Assembly (NCBI RefSeq): GCF_001592875.1
Contig: NZ_LSOF01000003.1
Span: forward strand, 53,014 to 117,013
Length of the DNA stretch: 64,000 nt
Direction: 5' to 3'
Source of the DNA: Pseudomonas sp. BMS12
GTDB lineage: Bacteria; Pseudomonadota; Gammaproteobacteria; Pseudomonadales; Pseudomonadaceae
The translations under genes and the position numbers were made by a program. Below the pieces are notes generated by a model that had not been told where the DNA came from, did not search any database, and saw nothing but the letters and a program-made list of their open reading frames with translations. The first letter of the stretch is position 1. Every line of letters begins with the position of its first letter. Positions 18,696 through 27,949 of the stretch are shown piece after piece.

Positions 18696-19778
18696 TCAGA
18701 TAACCGCTTTACCGTTACGCACGAAGTTGGCCTGCACCACCCGTACCGGGTACCACTTGCCACGAATCTCCACCTCGGCGCGATCGCCAGTGGCGGCCGG
18801 CACGCGGGCCAGAGCGATGGACTTGTTCAGCGTCGGCGAGAAGCTGCCGCTGGTGATCTCGCCCTCGCCGATGCCCTCGACCCGGACCACCTGGTGGGCG
18901 CGCAGCACACCACGCTCTTCCAGCACCAGGCCGACCAGTTTCGGCTGGTCGCCGGCGGCGCGTTGGCTCTCCAGGGCGCTGCGGCCGATGAAGTCGCGCT
19001 CGGCCGGCTCCCAGGCGATGGTCCAGGCCATGTTGGCGGCCAGCGGGGACACGTCGTCGGTCATGTCCTGGCCGTACAGGTTCATACCGGCTTCCAGGCG
19101 CAGGGTGTCACGGGCGCCCAGGCCGATCGGCGCGATACCGGCGCCGACCAGCTCGCTGAGGAAGCTGGCAGCCTCGGCAGCCGGCAGCATGATCTCCAGA
19201 CCGTCTTCACCGGTGTAGCCGGTGCGGGCGATGAACCAGTCGCCTTCCGGCAGGCCCTGGAACACCTTGAGTTCGTGGATCAGCGAGGCACGCGCCGGGC
19301 TGACCAGCTCGGCGGTCTTGGCCCGGGCGTTGGGGCCCTGGATGGCCAGCATGGCCAGCTGCGGGCGCTCGCTCAGGGTGACTTCGAAGCCGGCGGTATG
19401 CGCCTGCATCCAGGCCAGATCCTTGTCGCGCGTGGCGGCGTTGACCACCATGCGGTAGCCCCAGTCGGTGAGGTAGACGATCAGGTCGTCGACCACGCCG
19501 CCGCGCTCGTTGAGCATGCCGCTGTAGAGCGCCTTGCCCGGGGTCTTCAGGCGTTCCACATCGTTGGCCAGCAGGTGCTGCAGCCAGGCCTTGGCTTGCG
19601 GGCCGGTGATATCCACCACAGTCATGTGGGAGACGTCGAACACGCCGCAGTCGCGGCGCACCTGGTGGTGTTCCTCGACCTGGGAACCATAGTGCAACGG
19701 CATGTCCCAGCCGCCGAAATCGACCATCTTGGCGCCCAGCGCCAGATGCTGTTCATACAGGGGTGTACGCTGTCCCAT
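18696..19778 (-). CDS. gcvT: Aminomethyltransferase, T-protein
   Basis: A 360-aa T-protein that moves the methylene group from H-protein to tetrahydrofolate and releases ammonia. Recognisable segments are [80 protein letters not shown] and [19 protein letters not shown], and the C-terminal barrel with [21 protein letters not shown]. It is the first gene of the gcvTHP operon. Its 169-nt upstream region carries repeated TGGTCA motifs. Confidence 0.97.
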   Translation of the reverse strand: MGQRTPLYEQHLALGAKMVDFGGWDMPLHYGSQVEEHHQVRRDCGVFDVSHMTVVDITGPQAKAWLQHLLANDVERLKTPGKALYSGMLNERGGVVDDLIVYLTDWGYRMVVNAATRDKDLAWMQAHTAGFEVTLSERPQLAMLAIQGPNARAKTAELVSPARASLIHELKVFQGLPEGDWFIARTGYTGEDGLEIMLPAAEAASFLSELVGAGIAPIGLGARDTLRLEAGMNLYGQDMTDDVSPLAANMAWTIAWEPAERDFIGRSALESQRAAGDQPKLVGLVLEERGVLRAHQVVRVEGIGEGEITSGSFSPTLNKSIALARVPAATGDRAEVEIRGKWYPVRVVQANFVRNGKAVI

Positions 19779-19883
19779 GGATAGCTCCTTGTGCGGGCCC
19801 GGCCCGGCCAGACGTTGGCAATGGGCACGGGAATCATGGACGGCTGCGTAAGCAGGCGCGCATTGTAGCCCCGCTAATGCGAC

Positions 19884-19917
19884 TGGTCACGCCACACTCC
19901 GACCAATTGGTCATGCC
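19884..19917. promoter_or_regulatory. Repeated TGGTCAYGCC motif and dyad upstream of gcvT
   Basis: TGGTCACGCC (19884-19893) and TGGTCATGCC (19908-19917) are near-identical direct repeats 24 bp apart. The second overlaps the perfect 12-bp palindrome GACCAATTGGTC (19901-19912). They lie 106-139 nt ahead of the gcvT start and are good candidates for a regulator site. The regulator is unknown. Confidence 0.4.
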
Positions 19918-19947
19918 CGAATTTCCTGACTTTCGGGACAACCGATA

Positions 19948-21567
19948 TCAGTGTCCGGGCTGGCGGGCGGAGCGGCGGATCAGGCCGATCACCGGCAGCA
20001 GGCCGACCAGCACCAGGGTCAATGCCGGCAGCGCCGCGCGCGCCCACTCACCCTCGCTGGTCATCTCGAAGATGCGTACCGACAGAGTGTCCCAGCCGAA
20101 GGGGCGCATCAGCAGGGTGGCCGGCATTTCCTTGAGCACATCGACGAACACCAGCAGCGCGGCGGACAGCGCACCGGGCACCAGCAACGGCAGGTAGACG
20201 CGAAAGAACAGCGCCGGCCCACCCACGCCGAGGCTGCGCGCAGCCTGCGGCAAGGATGGGCGGATACGCGCCAGGCTGCTTTCCAGCGGCCCGTAGGCCA
20301 CCGCCATGAAGCGCACCAGGTAGGCCAGCAGCAGGGCGAACAGGCTGCCCAGCAGCAGCGGCTTGCCGGCACCGCTGAGCCAACTCGACAGCGGGATGAC
20401 CATCTCCCGATCCAGCCAGCTGAAGGCCAGCATGATCGCCACCGCCAGCACCGAGCCGGGCAGCGCGTAACCCAGGTTGGCGGTGCTGACCAGCGTGCGC
20501 ATCGGCCGGGTCGGCGCCTGGCGCCGGGCGAAGGCCAGCAGCAGGGCCACGGCCACGGTGATCAGCGCCGCCAGTCCGCCTAGGTAGAGGGTATGCAGGA
20601 TCAGGCCGACGTAACGCTCGTCCAGGTCGAAGCGGCCGCGCTGCCAGAACCACACCAGCAGCTGCAGCATGGGCACGACGAAGGCACAGGCGAACACCAG
20701 GCCACACCAGCCTGAGGCCGCCACGGCCTTCCAACCCTGCAGGTGATAGAGGGGTTTACCCCGCGGCCGCTCGTTGGCCGGACGGGCGGCGCCGCGAGCG
20801 CGACGTTCGCCATACAGCACCAGCAGCACGACGAGCAGCAGCAGGCTGGCCAGCTGGGTGGCGCTGGAGAGGCTGTAGAAGCTGTACCAGGTCTTGTAGA
20901 TGGCGGTGGTGAAGGTATCGAAGTTGAACACCGACACGGCGCCGAAGTCGGCCAGGGTTTCCATGATCGCCAGGGCCAGGCCGGCGCCGATGGCCGGCCG
21001 CGCCATCGGCAGGGCCACGCGCCAGAAGGCCTGCCAGGGCGACAGGCCGAGTACCCGCGCCGCCTCCATCAGGCCCTTGCCCTGGGCCAGGAAGGCGCCG
21101 CGGGCAAGTAGGTAGACATAGGGGTAGAACACCAGCACCAGCACCACGATCACCCCGCAGCTGGAGCGCACCCGAGGGAAGCGGATGCCACTGCCGAACC
21201 AGTCTCGGGCCAGGCTCTGCAACGGTCCGGCGAAGTCCAGCAGGCCGACGAAGACGAAGGCCAGCACATAGGCGGGAATGGCGAACGGCAGCATCAACGC
21301 CCAGTCCAGCCAACGCCGGCCCGGGAACTCGCAGAGGCTGGTGAGCCAGGCCAGGCTGACGCCGAGCAGCAGCACACCACAGCTGACACCGCCGACCAGT
21401 AGCAGGGTATTGCCCAGCAGGCGTGGCATCTGGGTCTGCCACAGATGAGCCCAGATCTCGCTGTCGACCTGGTGCCAGGACAGCAACAGCACCGACAGTG
21501 GCAACAGCACCAGAGCGGCAATGGCACAGGCGATGGGATACCAGCGGCGCTGGACGGGATGGCTCAC
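19948..21567 (-). CDS. Fe(III) ABC transporter permease (FbpB/HitB type)
   Basis: A 539-aa inner-membrane protein with about 12 transmembrane helices in two fused ABC permease domains. Each carries an EAA-loop-like segment: LMEAARVLGLSPWQAFWRVALPMARPAIGAG and LPQAARSLGVGGPALFFRVYLPLLVPGALSAALLVFVDVLKEMPATLL. The two-domain architecture is characteristic of FbpB/CysT-like iron permeases. It is the partner of the binding protein at 21668, about 100 nt upstream on the same strand; no ATPase gene is adjacent. The GTG at 21567 is preferred: it has AGGAG about 6 nt upstream and starts just before the first helix, whereas the longer frame runs through a terminator hairpin. Confidence 0.9.
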   Translation of the reverse strand: MSHPVQRRWYPIACAIAALVLLPLSVLLLSWHQVDSEIWAHLWQTQMPRLLGNTLLLVGGVSCGVLLLGVSLAWLTSLCEFPGRRWLDWALMLPFAIPAYVLAFVFVGLLDFAGPLQSLARDWFGSGIRFPRVRSSCGVIVVLVLVFYPYVYLLARGAFLAQGKGLMEAARVLGLSPWQAFWRVALPMARPAIGAGLALAIMETLADFGAVSVFNFDTFTTAIYKTWYSFYSLSSATQLASLLLLVVLLVLYGERRARGAARPANERPRGKPLYHLQGWKAVAASGWCGLVFACAFVVPMLQLLVWFWQRGRFDLDERYVGLILHTLYLGGLAALITVAVALLLAFARRQAPTRPMRTLVSTANLGYALPGSVLAVAIMLAFSWLDREMVIPLSSWLSGAGKPLLLGSLFALLLAYLVRFMAVAYGPLESSLARIRPSLPQAARSLGVGGPALFFRVYLPLLVPGALSAALLVFVDVLKEMPATLLMRPFGWDTLSVRIFEMTSEGEWARAALPALTLVLVGLLPVIGLIRRSARQPGH

Positions 21568-21593
21568 GCAGACTCCTGGCAGGCGAAAACGAA

Positions 21594-21616
21594 ACGCCCC
21601 GGACAGGCCGGGGCGT
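21594..21616 (-). terminator. Hairpin between Fe(III)-binding protein and permease genes
   Basis: ACGCCCCGG and CCGGGGCGT form a 9-bp stem with a 5-nt loop, followed on the minus strand by TTCGTTTTCG. It probably reduces readthrough from the abundant binding-protein gene into the permease, a common arrangement in ABC operons. Confidence 0.65.
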
Positions 21617-21667
21617 CGAGTATAACGGTGTCGCGTCGCGGTTGAGCGCCGCGCAGCCAATCGCGGC

Positions 21668-22669
21668 TTAGTTCCAGCCGGCGCGATCCATCAGCATGGT
21701 CGCTTCCGCCTGACGCTCGCCGGCCACCTCGACAGGAACGCTATCGGCCTTGAACTCACCCCAGGCGGCCACTTCGGCGGACGGCTTGACCGCCGGGTTG
21801 GCCGGGTATTCCTGGTTAACATCGGCGAACAGGCTTTGCGCCTCCGGCCCGGTCATCCACTCCAGCAGCTGCTGCGCCTCGGCGGCATGCGGCGCGTGCA
21901 GGGTGACACCAGCGCCGGACAGGTTGACGTGCACGCCACGATCAGCCTGGTTCGGCCAGAACGGCTTCACCTTGAGCGCCGGGTTTTGCTTGTGCAGGCG
22001 GCCGTAGTAATAGGTATTGGTGATGCCCACATCGCACTGGCCGGCGTCGATGGCCTGCAGCAGGGCGGTGTCATCGGCGAACACGTCGGTAGCCAGGTTG
22101 TTGACCCAGCCCTTGACGATTTCCTCGGTCTTGGCCGCGCCATGGGCCTCGATCAGGGTAGCGGTCAGCGACTGGTTGTAGACCTTCTTGCTAGTGCGCA
22201 GGCACAGACGGCCTTCCCAGTTCTTGTCGGCCAGGGCCTCGTAGGTCGACAACTCGCTCGGCTGCACTCGCTCGGTGGAATAGAAGATGGTGCGCGCACG
22301 CAGCGACAGGCCGGTCCAGGCACCGGTACTGGAGCGGTACTGCGCGGGAATGTTGCCTTCGATCACGGAAGATTTGAGCGGCTTGAGCACGCCTTCCTGC
22401 TCGGCCTGCCAGAGGTTGCCGGCATCCACGGTAATCAGCAGGTCGGCCGGGGTGTTCGCCCCTTCGGCCTTGAGGCGCGCCAGCAGCGGCGCTTCCTTGT
22501 CGGTAATGAACTTGATCGGCGTGCCGGTCTTGGCGGTGTAGGCATCGAACACCGGCTTGATCAGCTCGTCGATACGCGCGGAGTAGACCACGATTTCGTC
22601 GGCGGCCTGGACGGTGCCCGCCAGGGTGGAAAGGGCTAGGGTTGCCAGAAGACCGGAACGGAACTGCAT
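21668..22669 (-). CDS. Periplasmic Fe(III)-binding protein (FbpA/HitA type)
   Basis: A 333-aa protein with signal peptide [20 protein letters not shown] then [14 protein letters not shown] (cleavage after QA, about residue 22). The class-1 ferric-binding fold is evident: [27 protein letters not shown], and [15 protein letters not shown], where the consecutive tyrosines coordinate ferric iron in FbpA-type proteins. It feeds the FbpB-like permease downstream. The upstream region is A+T-rich with a short inverted repeat that could be part of a Fur site. Confidence 0.92.
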   Translation of the reverse strand: MQFRSGLLATLALSTLAGTVQAADEIVVYSARIDELIKPVFDAYTAKTGTPIKFITDKEAPLLARLKAEGANTPADLLITVDAGNLWQAEQEGVLKPLKSSVIEGNIPAQYRSSTGAWTGLSLRARTIFYSTERVQPSELSTYEALADKNWEGRLCLRTSKKVYNQSLTATLIEAHGAAKTEEIVKGWVNNLATDVFADDTALLQAIDAGQCDVGITNTYYYGRLHKQNPALKVKPFWPNQADRGVHVNLSGAGVTLHAPHAAEAQQLLEWMTGPEAQSLFADVNQEYPANPAVKPSAEVAAWGEFKADSVPVEVAGERQAEATMLMDRAGWN

Positions 22670-22700
22670 GAGGACGCCTCTAGTCGTATCGAAAGAGGCG

Positions 22701-22720
22701 AATAATAGTGAATGCTATTT
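22701..22720. promoter_or_regulatory. Weak candidate Fur site upstream of the Fe(III)-binding protein gene
   Basis: AATAATAGTGAATGCTATTT contains the short dyad AATAG-N6-CTATT and a patchy likeness to the Fur 19-mer. It is located 32-51 nt ahead of the start codon. Iron repression would fit the gene's role, but the match is poor. Confidence 0.3.
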
Positions 22721-22740
22721 AGCTTCTCAACGAAACTCGC

Positions 22741-22770
22741 AGGCCAGCCGTAACCAGATATTGCTGGCCT
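22741..22770 (-). terminator. Hairpin after ubiI
   Basis: AGGCCAGC (22741-22748) and GCTGGCCT (22763-22770) form a perfect 8-bp stem with a 14-nt loop immediately beyond the ubiI stop codon. There is no U-tract. Confidence 0.4.
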
Positions 22771-22771
22771 G

Positions 22772-23989
22772 TCAGGCCTGCGCCAACGGCGGCAGGTCGC
22801 CCACCAGGCCGAGCGCACGACGGACGAACAGGGCCTTGGCATCCGGCAGCTCGTCGACCCAGTTCAGGCCACTGTTGCGCAGCAGGCGAATCGGCAATGG
22901 GTCGGCCTGGAACAGACGCTCGAAGCCCTCCATGGCCGCCATCATCGCCAGGTTGTGCGGCATGCGCCGACGCTCATAGCGGCTGAGCACGCGCACGTCG
23001 TTCGGCTGCTCGCCGCGCTCGATGGCGTGCAGCAGCACTTCGGCCAGCACGGCGGCATCGAGGAAGCCGAGATTGACGCCCTGCCCGGCCAACGGATGGA
23101 TGCTGTGCGCAGCGTCGCCGATCAGGGCCAGGCCGCTCTCCACATAGCGCTTGGCATGGCGCTGACGCAGCGGAATGCAGACGCGCGGATCGACCTGGGT
23201 GACCTCGCCGAGGTGCCACTCGAAGGCCTTGCCCAGCTCATGACGAAACGCCTGATCATCCAGCGCCATCAGGCGCTCGGCCTCGGCCGGCACGGTGGAC
23301 CAGACGATCGAGCACCAGTGCGAGTCGCCGCCGCGCTGCAGCGGCAGGAAGGCCAGCGGGCCGTCGTCGGTGAAGCGCTGCCAGGCGGTGGCCTGGTGCG
23401 GCCGCGCACAGCGTACGCTGGTGACGATGGCGTGGTGCAGGTAATCCCACTCGCGGGTGGCGCAGCCGGCCAGGCGGCGCACCGCCGAGTTGGCGCCATC
23501 GGCGGCCACCAGCAGCGGGGCACGCAGCTCGCGGCCGTCGGCCAGGGTCAGCAGCCAGCCATCGCCACTGCGACGCAGCTGCTCCAGGCGGGCGTTGCCG
23601 AGCAGGCCAAGCTGGCTGTCGTGCAGTCGGTCGAGCAGGGCGTCCTGTACGACGCGATTCTCGACGATGTGACCGAGGGTTTCGGCATGCACGCTGGCGG
23701 CGGAAAAATGCACGCTGCCAGTACCGGAGCCGTCCCACACGCGCATGTCGCGATAGGCCGAGGTCCGGCGGGCGGCGATGCCTTCCCAGGCGCCGAGGCG
23801 TTCGAGAATGCGCTGACTGGCGGCAGACAGGGCGCTGACCCGCGGTTCGAAGGCGCCATCGGCGGCGAAGGGCTTGACGCTGAGTGAGCCGCCATCGACC
23901 ACCAGAATCTCCAGGCCACTGTGTTCCAGGGCCAGCGCCAGGGCGCTGCCGACCATGCCGGCACCAACGATGATCAGGTCCGCTTGCAT
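22772..23989 (-). CDS. ubiI: UbiI/VisC-type FAD-dependent 2-octaprenylphenol hydroxylase
   Basis: A 405-aa flavoprotein monooxygenase of the UbiH/UbiF/UbiI family acting in ubiquinone ring hydroxylation. The FAD-binding GxGxxG is at the start (DLIIVGAGMVGSALALALE), followed by the DG motif (LLVAADGANSAVRRLAG) and the GD motif (LALIGDAAHSIHPLAGQGVNLGFLDAAVLAEVL). The specific UbiI assignment rests on position beside ubiH and pepP in the order remembered from Pseudomonas and E. coli. It is the distal gene of the run pepP-ubiH-DUF4442-ubiI; gaps are 4-9 nt, so a single operon is expected. Confidence 0.9.
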   Translation of the reverse strand: MQADLIIVGAGMVGSALALALEHSGLEILVVDGGSLSVKPFAADGAFEPRVSALSAASQRILERLGAWEGIAARRTSAYRDMRVWDGSGTGSVHFSAASVHAETLGHIVENRVVQDALLDRLHDSQLGLLGNARLEQLRRSGDGWLLTLADGRELRAPLLVAADGANSAVRRLAGCATREWDYLHHAIVTSVRCARPHQATAWQRFTDDGPLAFLPLQRGGDSHWCSIVWSTVPAEAERLMALDDQAFRHELGKAFEWHLGEVTQVDPRVCIPLRQRHAKRYVESGLALIGDAAHSIHPLAGQGVNLGFLDAAVLAEVLLHAIERGEQPNDVRVLSRYERRRMPHNLAMMAAMEGFERLFQADPLPIRLLRNSGLNWVDELPDAKALFVRRALGLVGDLPPLAQA

Positions 23990-23998
23990 CTGCTGTCC

Positions 23999-24481
23999 TT
24001 AGGCGGCCTGACGGGCACGCGGCTTGAGGCGAACGTAGAGGGTCTTGTGCACGGTGGCGACCAGGGTGCCCTCGCCGTCGCGGATCTCGACGTGCAACTC
24101 GGGCAGGTACTTGTCGCCGGCGGCGGTGCGCTGACGGATCTCCGCCAGCAGGGCATCGTCGATGCGGAAGTCGGCGTACACCGGGCCCTTGCCCGGGGTA
24201 ACGAAGTCGATGCTGGCGGCCTTGTCCCAGACGATGTAGTCGTCGCCCAGCAACGGCATCAGCAACAGCATGTAGAAGGGGTCCACCATGCTGTACAGCG
24301 AACCGCCGAACTGGGTACCGACGAAGTTGCGGTTGTACCAGCGCAGGGTCATTTTCACCCGTGCCTGACGACAGTCCGGGCTGATCTGCTGCACGCGCAC
24401 CCCGGCACCAATGTACGGTGGGTAGAGATTCAGCCCCAGGCGCAGCAGGCGGGCGCGGCGCGCCAGTTTCTTTTCACTCAT
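23999..24481 (-). CDS. DUF4442 hotdog-fold protein (thioesterase-like)
   Basis: A 160-aa protein of the DUF4442 group of hotdog-fold thioesterase-like proteins: the LNLYPPYIGAGVRVQQISPDCRQARVKM opening, a NRNFVGTQFGGSLYSMVDPFYMLLLM helix that is the hotdog central helix, and VDKAASIDF-like VWDKAASIDFVTPGKGPV. The acidic residue normally used for thioester hydrolysis cannot be pinned down. It is tightly packed between ubiH (9 nt) and ubiI (9 nt), so it is co-transcribed with two ubiquinone hydroxylases. A role in quinone or acyl-chain housekeeping is only a contextual suggestion. Confidence 0.8.
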   Translation of the reverse strand: MSEKKLARRARLLRLGLNLYPPYIGAGVRVQQISPDCRQARVKMTLRWYNRNFVGTQFGGSLYSMVDPFYMLLLMPLLGDDYIVWDKAASIDFVTPGKGPVYADFRIDDALLAEIRQRTAAGDKYLPELHVEIRDGEGTLVATVHKTLYVRLKPRARQAA

Positions 24482-24490
24482 CGTGCAGAC

Positions 24491-25675
24491 TCACAGACTA
24501 CGAGTTCCCAGGCCCATGGCCTGGCGGGCAAACCAGCGCTTGGCTGGCGGCAACAGATCGAGACCGAGCAGGCCGAGGGTACGACCGGCGACCAGCAGCG
24601 ACTCGCCGCGACCGAACAGCCGGGTCACGCGGTCGGAGAAGCCGACAGTCAGCGCCTGATCCTGCTGCTGACGTTGCAGATAGCGCTGCAGGCTGGCGAA
24701 GTCACCAGGCTCGGCGGGACTTTCCAGCAGCGTCTCGGCCAGCGCCTGGGCATCGCGCAACGACAGGTTGAAGCCCTGCCCCGCCACCGGGTGCAGGCTG
24801 TGCGCGGCATTGCCGAGGATGACCAGGTGCGGGCGCACCTGCTCGGCCGCCTCCACCAGTGCCAGCGGGTAGACGTGGCGGGCACCGACCTTGCGCAGCG
24901 CGCCGAGCCGATAACCGAAGGCCTGTTGCAACTCACCGAGAAACTCGCGTTCGGGCAACTGCTGCAAGCGCTCGGCATCCACCGGCGGACGGGTCCAGAC
25001 CAGTGCACAGCGATTGTCCGGCAACGGCAGCAGGGCCAGCGGCCCCTGCTCGGTGAAACGTTCGAAGGCCTGGCCGGCATGGGCCTCGGCCGGGGTGATA
25101 TTGGCGATCAGCGCGCACTGCTCGTAGGGCGTGTGGCGCACGGCGATGCCCAGCTGCTCGCGCAGACCGGAACGCCCGCCATCGGCCAGCACGGCCAGGT
25201 CGCAGTCGAGGCTGGCACCGTCGTTCAGCTGCAGACGATAGCCATCGCCAAGAGCCTCCATGCCCACGACTTCCGCAGGGCAGCGCCACTCGACCACCTG
25301 CGGGTCCAGAGCACGCCACAGGCAGTGGCCCATCCAGGCATTCTCCAACACATAGCCCAACGCCGGCACGCCTTCGTCCGCGGCGCTCAGGCGGGTCGCG
25401 CCGAAACGACCCTGATCGGACACCTGGATCTGGCTGATCGCCTCTGCCCGCTCGGCCAGCGCCGGCCACAGGCCCAGGCGCTCGAATATCTGCCGGCTGC
25501 CATAGGACAAAGCACTGGAGCGCGCATCGTAGCTGGGCTGGTAGGCATCACCGGGAGCGAAGGGCTCGATCAGCACGATCTTCCAGCCCCGCGCCTTGGC
25601 CCCGGCTTGCAGCGCCAGGGCCAGGCTGGCGCCAACCAGACCACCACCCACGATGGCCAGCTGTACTCGGCTCAT
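24491..25675 (-). CDS. ubiH: 2-octaprenyl-6-methoxyphenol hydroxylase
   Basis: A 394-aa flavoprotein monooxygenase, paralogous to the UbiI gene two positions downstream. The motifs are QLAIVGGGLVGASLALALQ (dinucleotide binding), LAVLADGGRSGLREQLG (DG), and HLVILGNAAHSLHPVAGQGFNLSLRDAQALAE (GD). It hydroxylates the ubiquinone precursor ring, probably within the soluble Ubi complex. The start lies 4 nt after the pepP stop, indicating translational coupling in the pepP-ubiH operon. Confidence 0.94.
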   Translation of the reverse strand: MSRVQLAIVGGGLVGASLALALQAGAKARGWKIVLIEPFAPGDAYQPSYDARSSALSYGSRQIFERLGLWPALAERAEAISQIQVSDQGRFGATRLSAADEGVPALGYVLENAWMGHCLWRALDPQVVEWRCPAEVVGMEALGDGYRLQLNDGASLDCDLAVLADGGRSGLREQLGIAVRHTPYEQCALIANITPAEAHAGQAFERFTEQGPLALLPLPDNRCALVWTRPPVDAERLQQLPEREFLGELQQAFGYRLGALRKVGARHVYPLALVEAAEQVRPHLVILGNAAHSLHPVAGQGFNLSLRDAQALAETLLESPAEPGDFASLQRYLQRQQQDQALTVGFSDRVTRLFGRGESLLVAGRTLGLLGLDLLPPAKRWFARQAMGLGTRSL

Positions 25676-25679
25676 GATT

Positions 25680-27014
25680 TCAGGCGGCCTGCTCGCGCGC
25701 GGCGGCCATCAGCGCCTCGATCTCGGCAACCGTTTTCGGCACGCCGGTGGTGAGAACTTCGCAACCGGTCTTGGTCACCACCACGTCGTCCTCGATGCGC
25801 ACGCCGATGCCACGCCACTTCTTGGCCACGTCCTGGTTATCCACGGCGATATAGATGCCCGGCTCGACGGTCATCGCCATGCCCGGTTCGAGCACGCGCC
25901 ACTCGCCGCCGACCTTGTATTCGCCGACGTCGTGCACGTCCATGCCCAGCCAGTGGCCGGCACGGTGCATGTAGAAGGGCTTGTAGGCCTCGGCGGCAAT
26001 CAGCTCGTCGACCTCGCCTGCGAGCAGGCCGAGCTCGACCAGGCCGGCGGTGATGACCCGCACGGTGGCCTCGTGGGCTTCGTTCCAGTGCTTGCCCGGC
26101 GCAATGTGCTTGAACGCCTCTTCGTTGGCCTTGAGCACCAGCTCGTAGATGGCCTTCTGCTCGGGGGAAAAGGTGCCGCTGACCGGGAAGGTGCGGGTGA
26201 TGTCGCTGGCGTAGCAGTCGATCTCGCAGCCGGCGTCGATCAGCACCAGATCGCCATCCTTCAGCGGTGCATCGTTCTCGCGGTAGTGCAGGATGCAGGC
26301 GTTACGACCGGCGGCGACGATCGAGCCGTAGGCCGGCATCTTCGCCCCCCCCTTGCGGAACTCGTAGTCCAGCTCGGCTTCCAGGTGATATTCGGCCAGG
26401 CCCGCACGGCTGGCCTGCATGGCGCGGATATGGGCGCGGGAGCTGATCTCGGCCGCCTCCTTCATCACCTTCACTTCATTGGCCGATTTGTACAGGCGCA
26501 TGTCGTGCAGCACATGGTCGAGGGCGACGAACTCATTAGGCGGCGTGGCACCCAGGCGCGCCTTGGAGCGGATCACGTTGATCCACTCCATCAGGCGGTG
26601 GTCGAACTCCTGGTTGCGGCCGATGCCGTAGTAGACCCGCTCGCGCCCCTCGATCAGGCCCGGGAGGATGTCGTCGATATCGCCGATGGGGAACGCGTCA
26701 TCCGCACCGTAGGTGCTGATCGCGCCGTCCTGGCCAGCTCGCAGGCCATCCCACAGCTCACGCTCCGGATCACGCTCGCGGCAGAACATCACGTATTCGC
26801 CATGGGCACGGCCCGGAATCAGCACCAGCACCGCTTCCGGCTCGGGGAAGCCGCTGAGGTACTGAAAATCGCTGTCCTGACGATAGATGTGCTCGACATC
26901 GCGGTTGCGGATGTACACCGGCGCCGCCGGCAGGATGGCGATGCTGTTGGGCTCCATCTGCTCCATCAGCGCCTTGCGCCGACGGGCGTATTCCGACTTG
27001 GGGATGCTGACCAT
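25680..27014 (-). CDS. pepP: Xaa-Pro aminopeptidase P
   Basis: A 444-aa M24B metallopeptidase, close to the 441 aa of E. coli PepP. The N-terminal creatinase-like domain (PKSEYARRRKALMEQMEPNSIAILPAAP) is followed by the pita-bread catalytic domain. Its five metal ligands are visible in DAGCEIDCYASDITRTFPVSG (two Asp), HRAGHWLGMDVHD (His), VEPGIYI (Glu) and RIEDDVVVT (Glu). It removes N-terminal residues preceding proline in the cytoplasm, usually with Mn. The MVSIPKSEY start at 27014 is preferred to the open extension upstream. It lies 13 nt after the UPF0149 gene and begins the ubiH-ubiI run. Confidence 0.96.
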   Translation of the reverse strand: MVSIPKSEYARRRKALMEQMEPNSIAILPAAPVYIRNRDVEHIYRQDSDFQYLSGFPEPEAVLVLIPGRAHGEYVMFCRERDPERELWDGLRAGQDGAISTYGADDAFPIGDIDDILPGLIEGRERVYYGIGRNQEFDHRLMEWINVIRSKARLGATPPNEFVALDHVLHDMRLYKSANEVKVMKEAAEISSRAHIRAMQASRAGLAEYHLEAELDYEFRKGGAKMPAYGSIVAAGRNACILHYRENDAPLKDGDLVLIDAGCEIDCYASDITRTFPVSGTFSPEQKAIYELVLKANEEAFKHIAPGKHWNEAHEATVRVITAGLVELGLLAGEVDELIAAEAYKPFYMHRAGHWLGMDVHDVGEYKVGGEWRVLEPGMAMTVEPGIYIAVDNQDVAKKWRGIGVRIEDDVVVTKTGCEVLTTGVPKTVAEIEALMAAAREQAA

Positions 27015-27027
27015 GGCGAGCGAGTCC

Positions 27028-27582
27028 TTAATGCAGGGACGGTTTCGGGGCGGGTTCGGCGGCCTTGCCGCATTCGGCAAACAGCAGCAGCGGGGCGACC
27101 CGCAGGTATTCCATCACTTCCATGTAATCGCTTTCGCCATCCTCGGACTCCTCCAGGCCACTCTGCACCTGGGCAATGGCGGAAAGATCCTGCAGCACTT
27201 CCATGGACTCGGCACTCAGCGGCGCATTGCCGACCACCATGCCGAAACCATCGAGGAAGCCCTGGCACCATTGACCCAGGGCCTTGGCCCGCTCGGCCAG
27301 CGGCGCATCGTCGCCCGGCAGCAACAGCACCACGGTGACATCCTGGCCACCCAGCTCACCCTTGACCATTTCCTGCAGGCCGATCAGAGCCTGGCGCACG
27401 TTATCGGCCGGCTCGGCGCCCAGCAGTTCGATGGCATCGCTCAACCAGGCATCGGGCTCGAAGCCGGCACCGGCACAGCTGCGGCCCAGCAGCAGGCCGT
27501 GCAGTTCGGCAGGGGAAACGGGTTTGCCGGTGCTCGCCAGCAGGGCGGCGAAGGCAGCGTAGGGGGAATTCGAAATGGACAT
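27028..27582 (-). CDS. UPF0149 (YgfB/YecA) family protein
   Basis: A 184-aa acidic helical protein of the YgfB family: [32 protein letters not shown], then [15 protein letters not shown] and the [24 protein letters not shown] ending. Pseudomonas YgfB has been linked to control of ampDh3 expression and beta-lactam response; whether that applies to this species is unverified. The ATG at 27582 is chosen because it matches the family N-terminus. It is the first gene of the minus-strand pepP-ubiH-ubiI operon and is divergent from the zapA operon, with 157 nt between the start codons. Confidence 0.9.
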   Translation of the reverse strand: MSISNSPYAAFAALLASTGKPVSPAELHGLLLGRSCAGAGFEPDAWLSDAIELLGAEPADNVRQALIGLQEMVKGELGGQDVTVVLLLPGDDAPLAERAKALGQWCQGFLDGFGMVVGNAPLSAESMEVLQDLSAIAQVQSGLEESEDGESDYMEVMEYLRVAPLLLFAECGKAAEPAPKPSLH

Positions 27583-27739
27583 AGCAACTAGGCGCTGAAC
27601 CGCGCAATCTCTAGAATGGAAGCCTCGTATCCTAGGGCCTGCGCGCCGCGGTTTCCACCGCCACGTTGTCGCGGCCCGCTTGTCGCCCCCTCCCCGCAAT
27701 CCTATATAGTGCCGACACTCACAAGCCTTGGTGGAGCCA

Positions 27740-27949
27740 ATGGAAGACGCCGAACTGCAAGCCCTCTCACGCAAGCTGGAACTCCTGGTTCAGCGCGTCG
27801 AGCAGCTCAAGTCGCAGAACCGTGCCCTGCTGGCCAGTGAGAAGGCCTGGCGCGAGGAACGCGCCCATCTAATCGAAAAGAACGAAATGGCCCGGCTCAA
27901 GGTCGAAGCGATGATTTCGCGCCTGAAAGCCCTGGAGCAGGACACATGA
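27740..27949 (+). CDS. Short coiled-coil protein (TIGR02449-type) upstream of zapA
   Basis: A 69-aa protein that is almost entirely one amphipathic coiled coil: [20 protein letters not shown], then [36 protein letters not shown]. It matches the small conserved gammaproteobacterial family that precedes zapA (TIGR02449). It probably oligomerises; a link with cell division rests on genomic position only. GGAG lies just 3 nt before the ATG, so an in-frame TTG at 27728 is an alternative start. It overlaps zapA by 4 nt (ATGA). Confidence 0.82.
   Translation: MEDAELQALSRKLELLVQRVEQLKSQNRALLASEKAWREERAHLIEKNEMARLKVEAMISRLKALEQDT

Noticed and set aside
23921..27338. Plus-strand frames of 610 and 580 aa opposite ubiH, pepP and neighbours
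   Set aside because: Each spans several unrelated real genes on the other strand, so they are GC-driven antisense frames.
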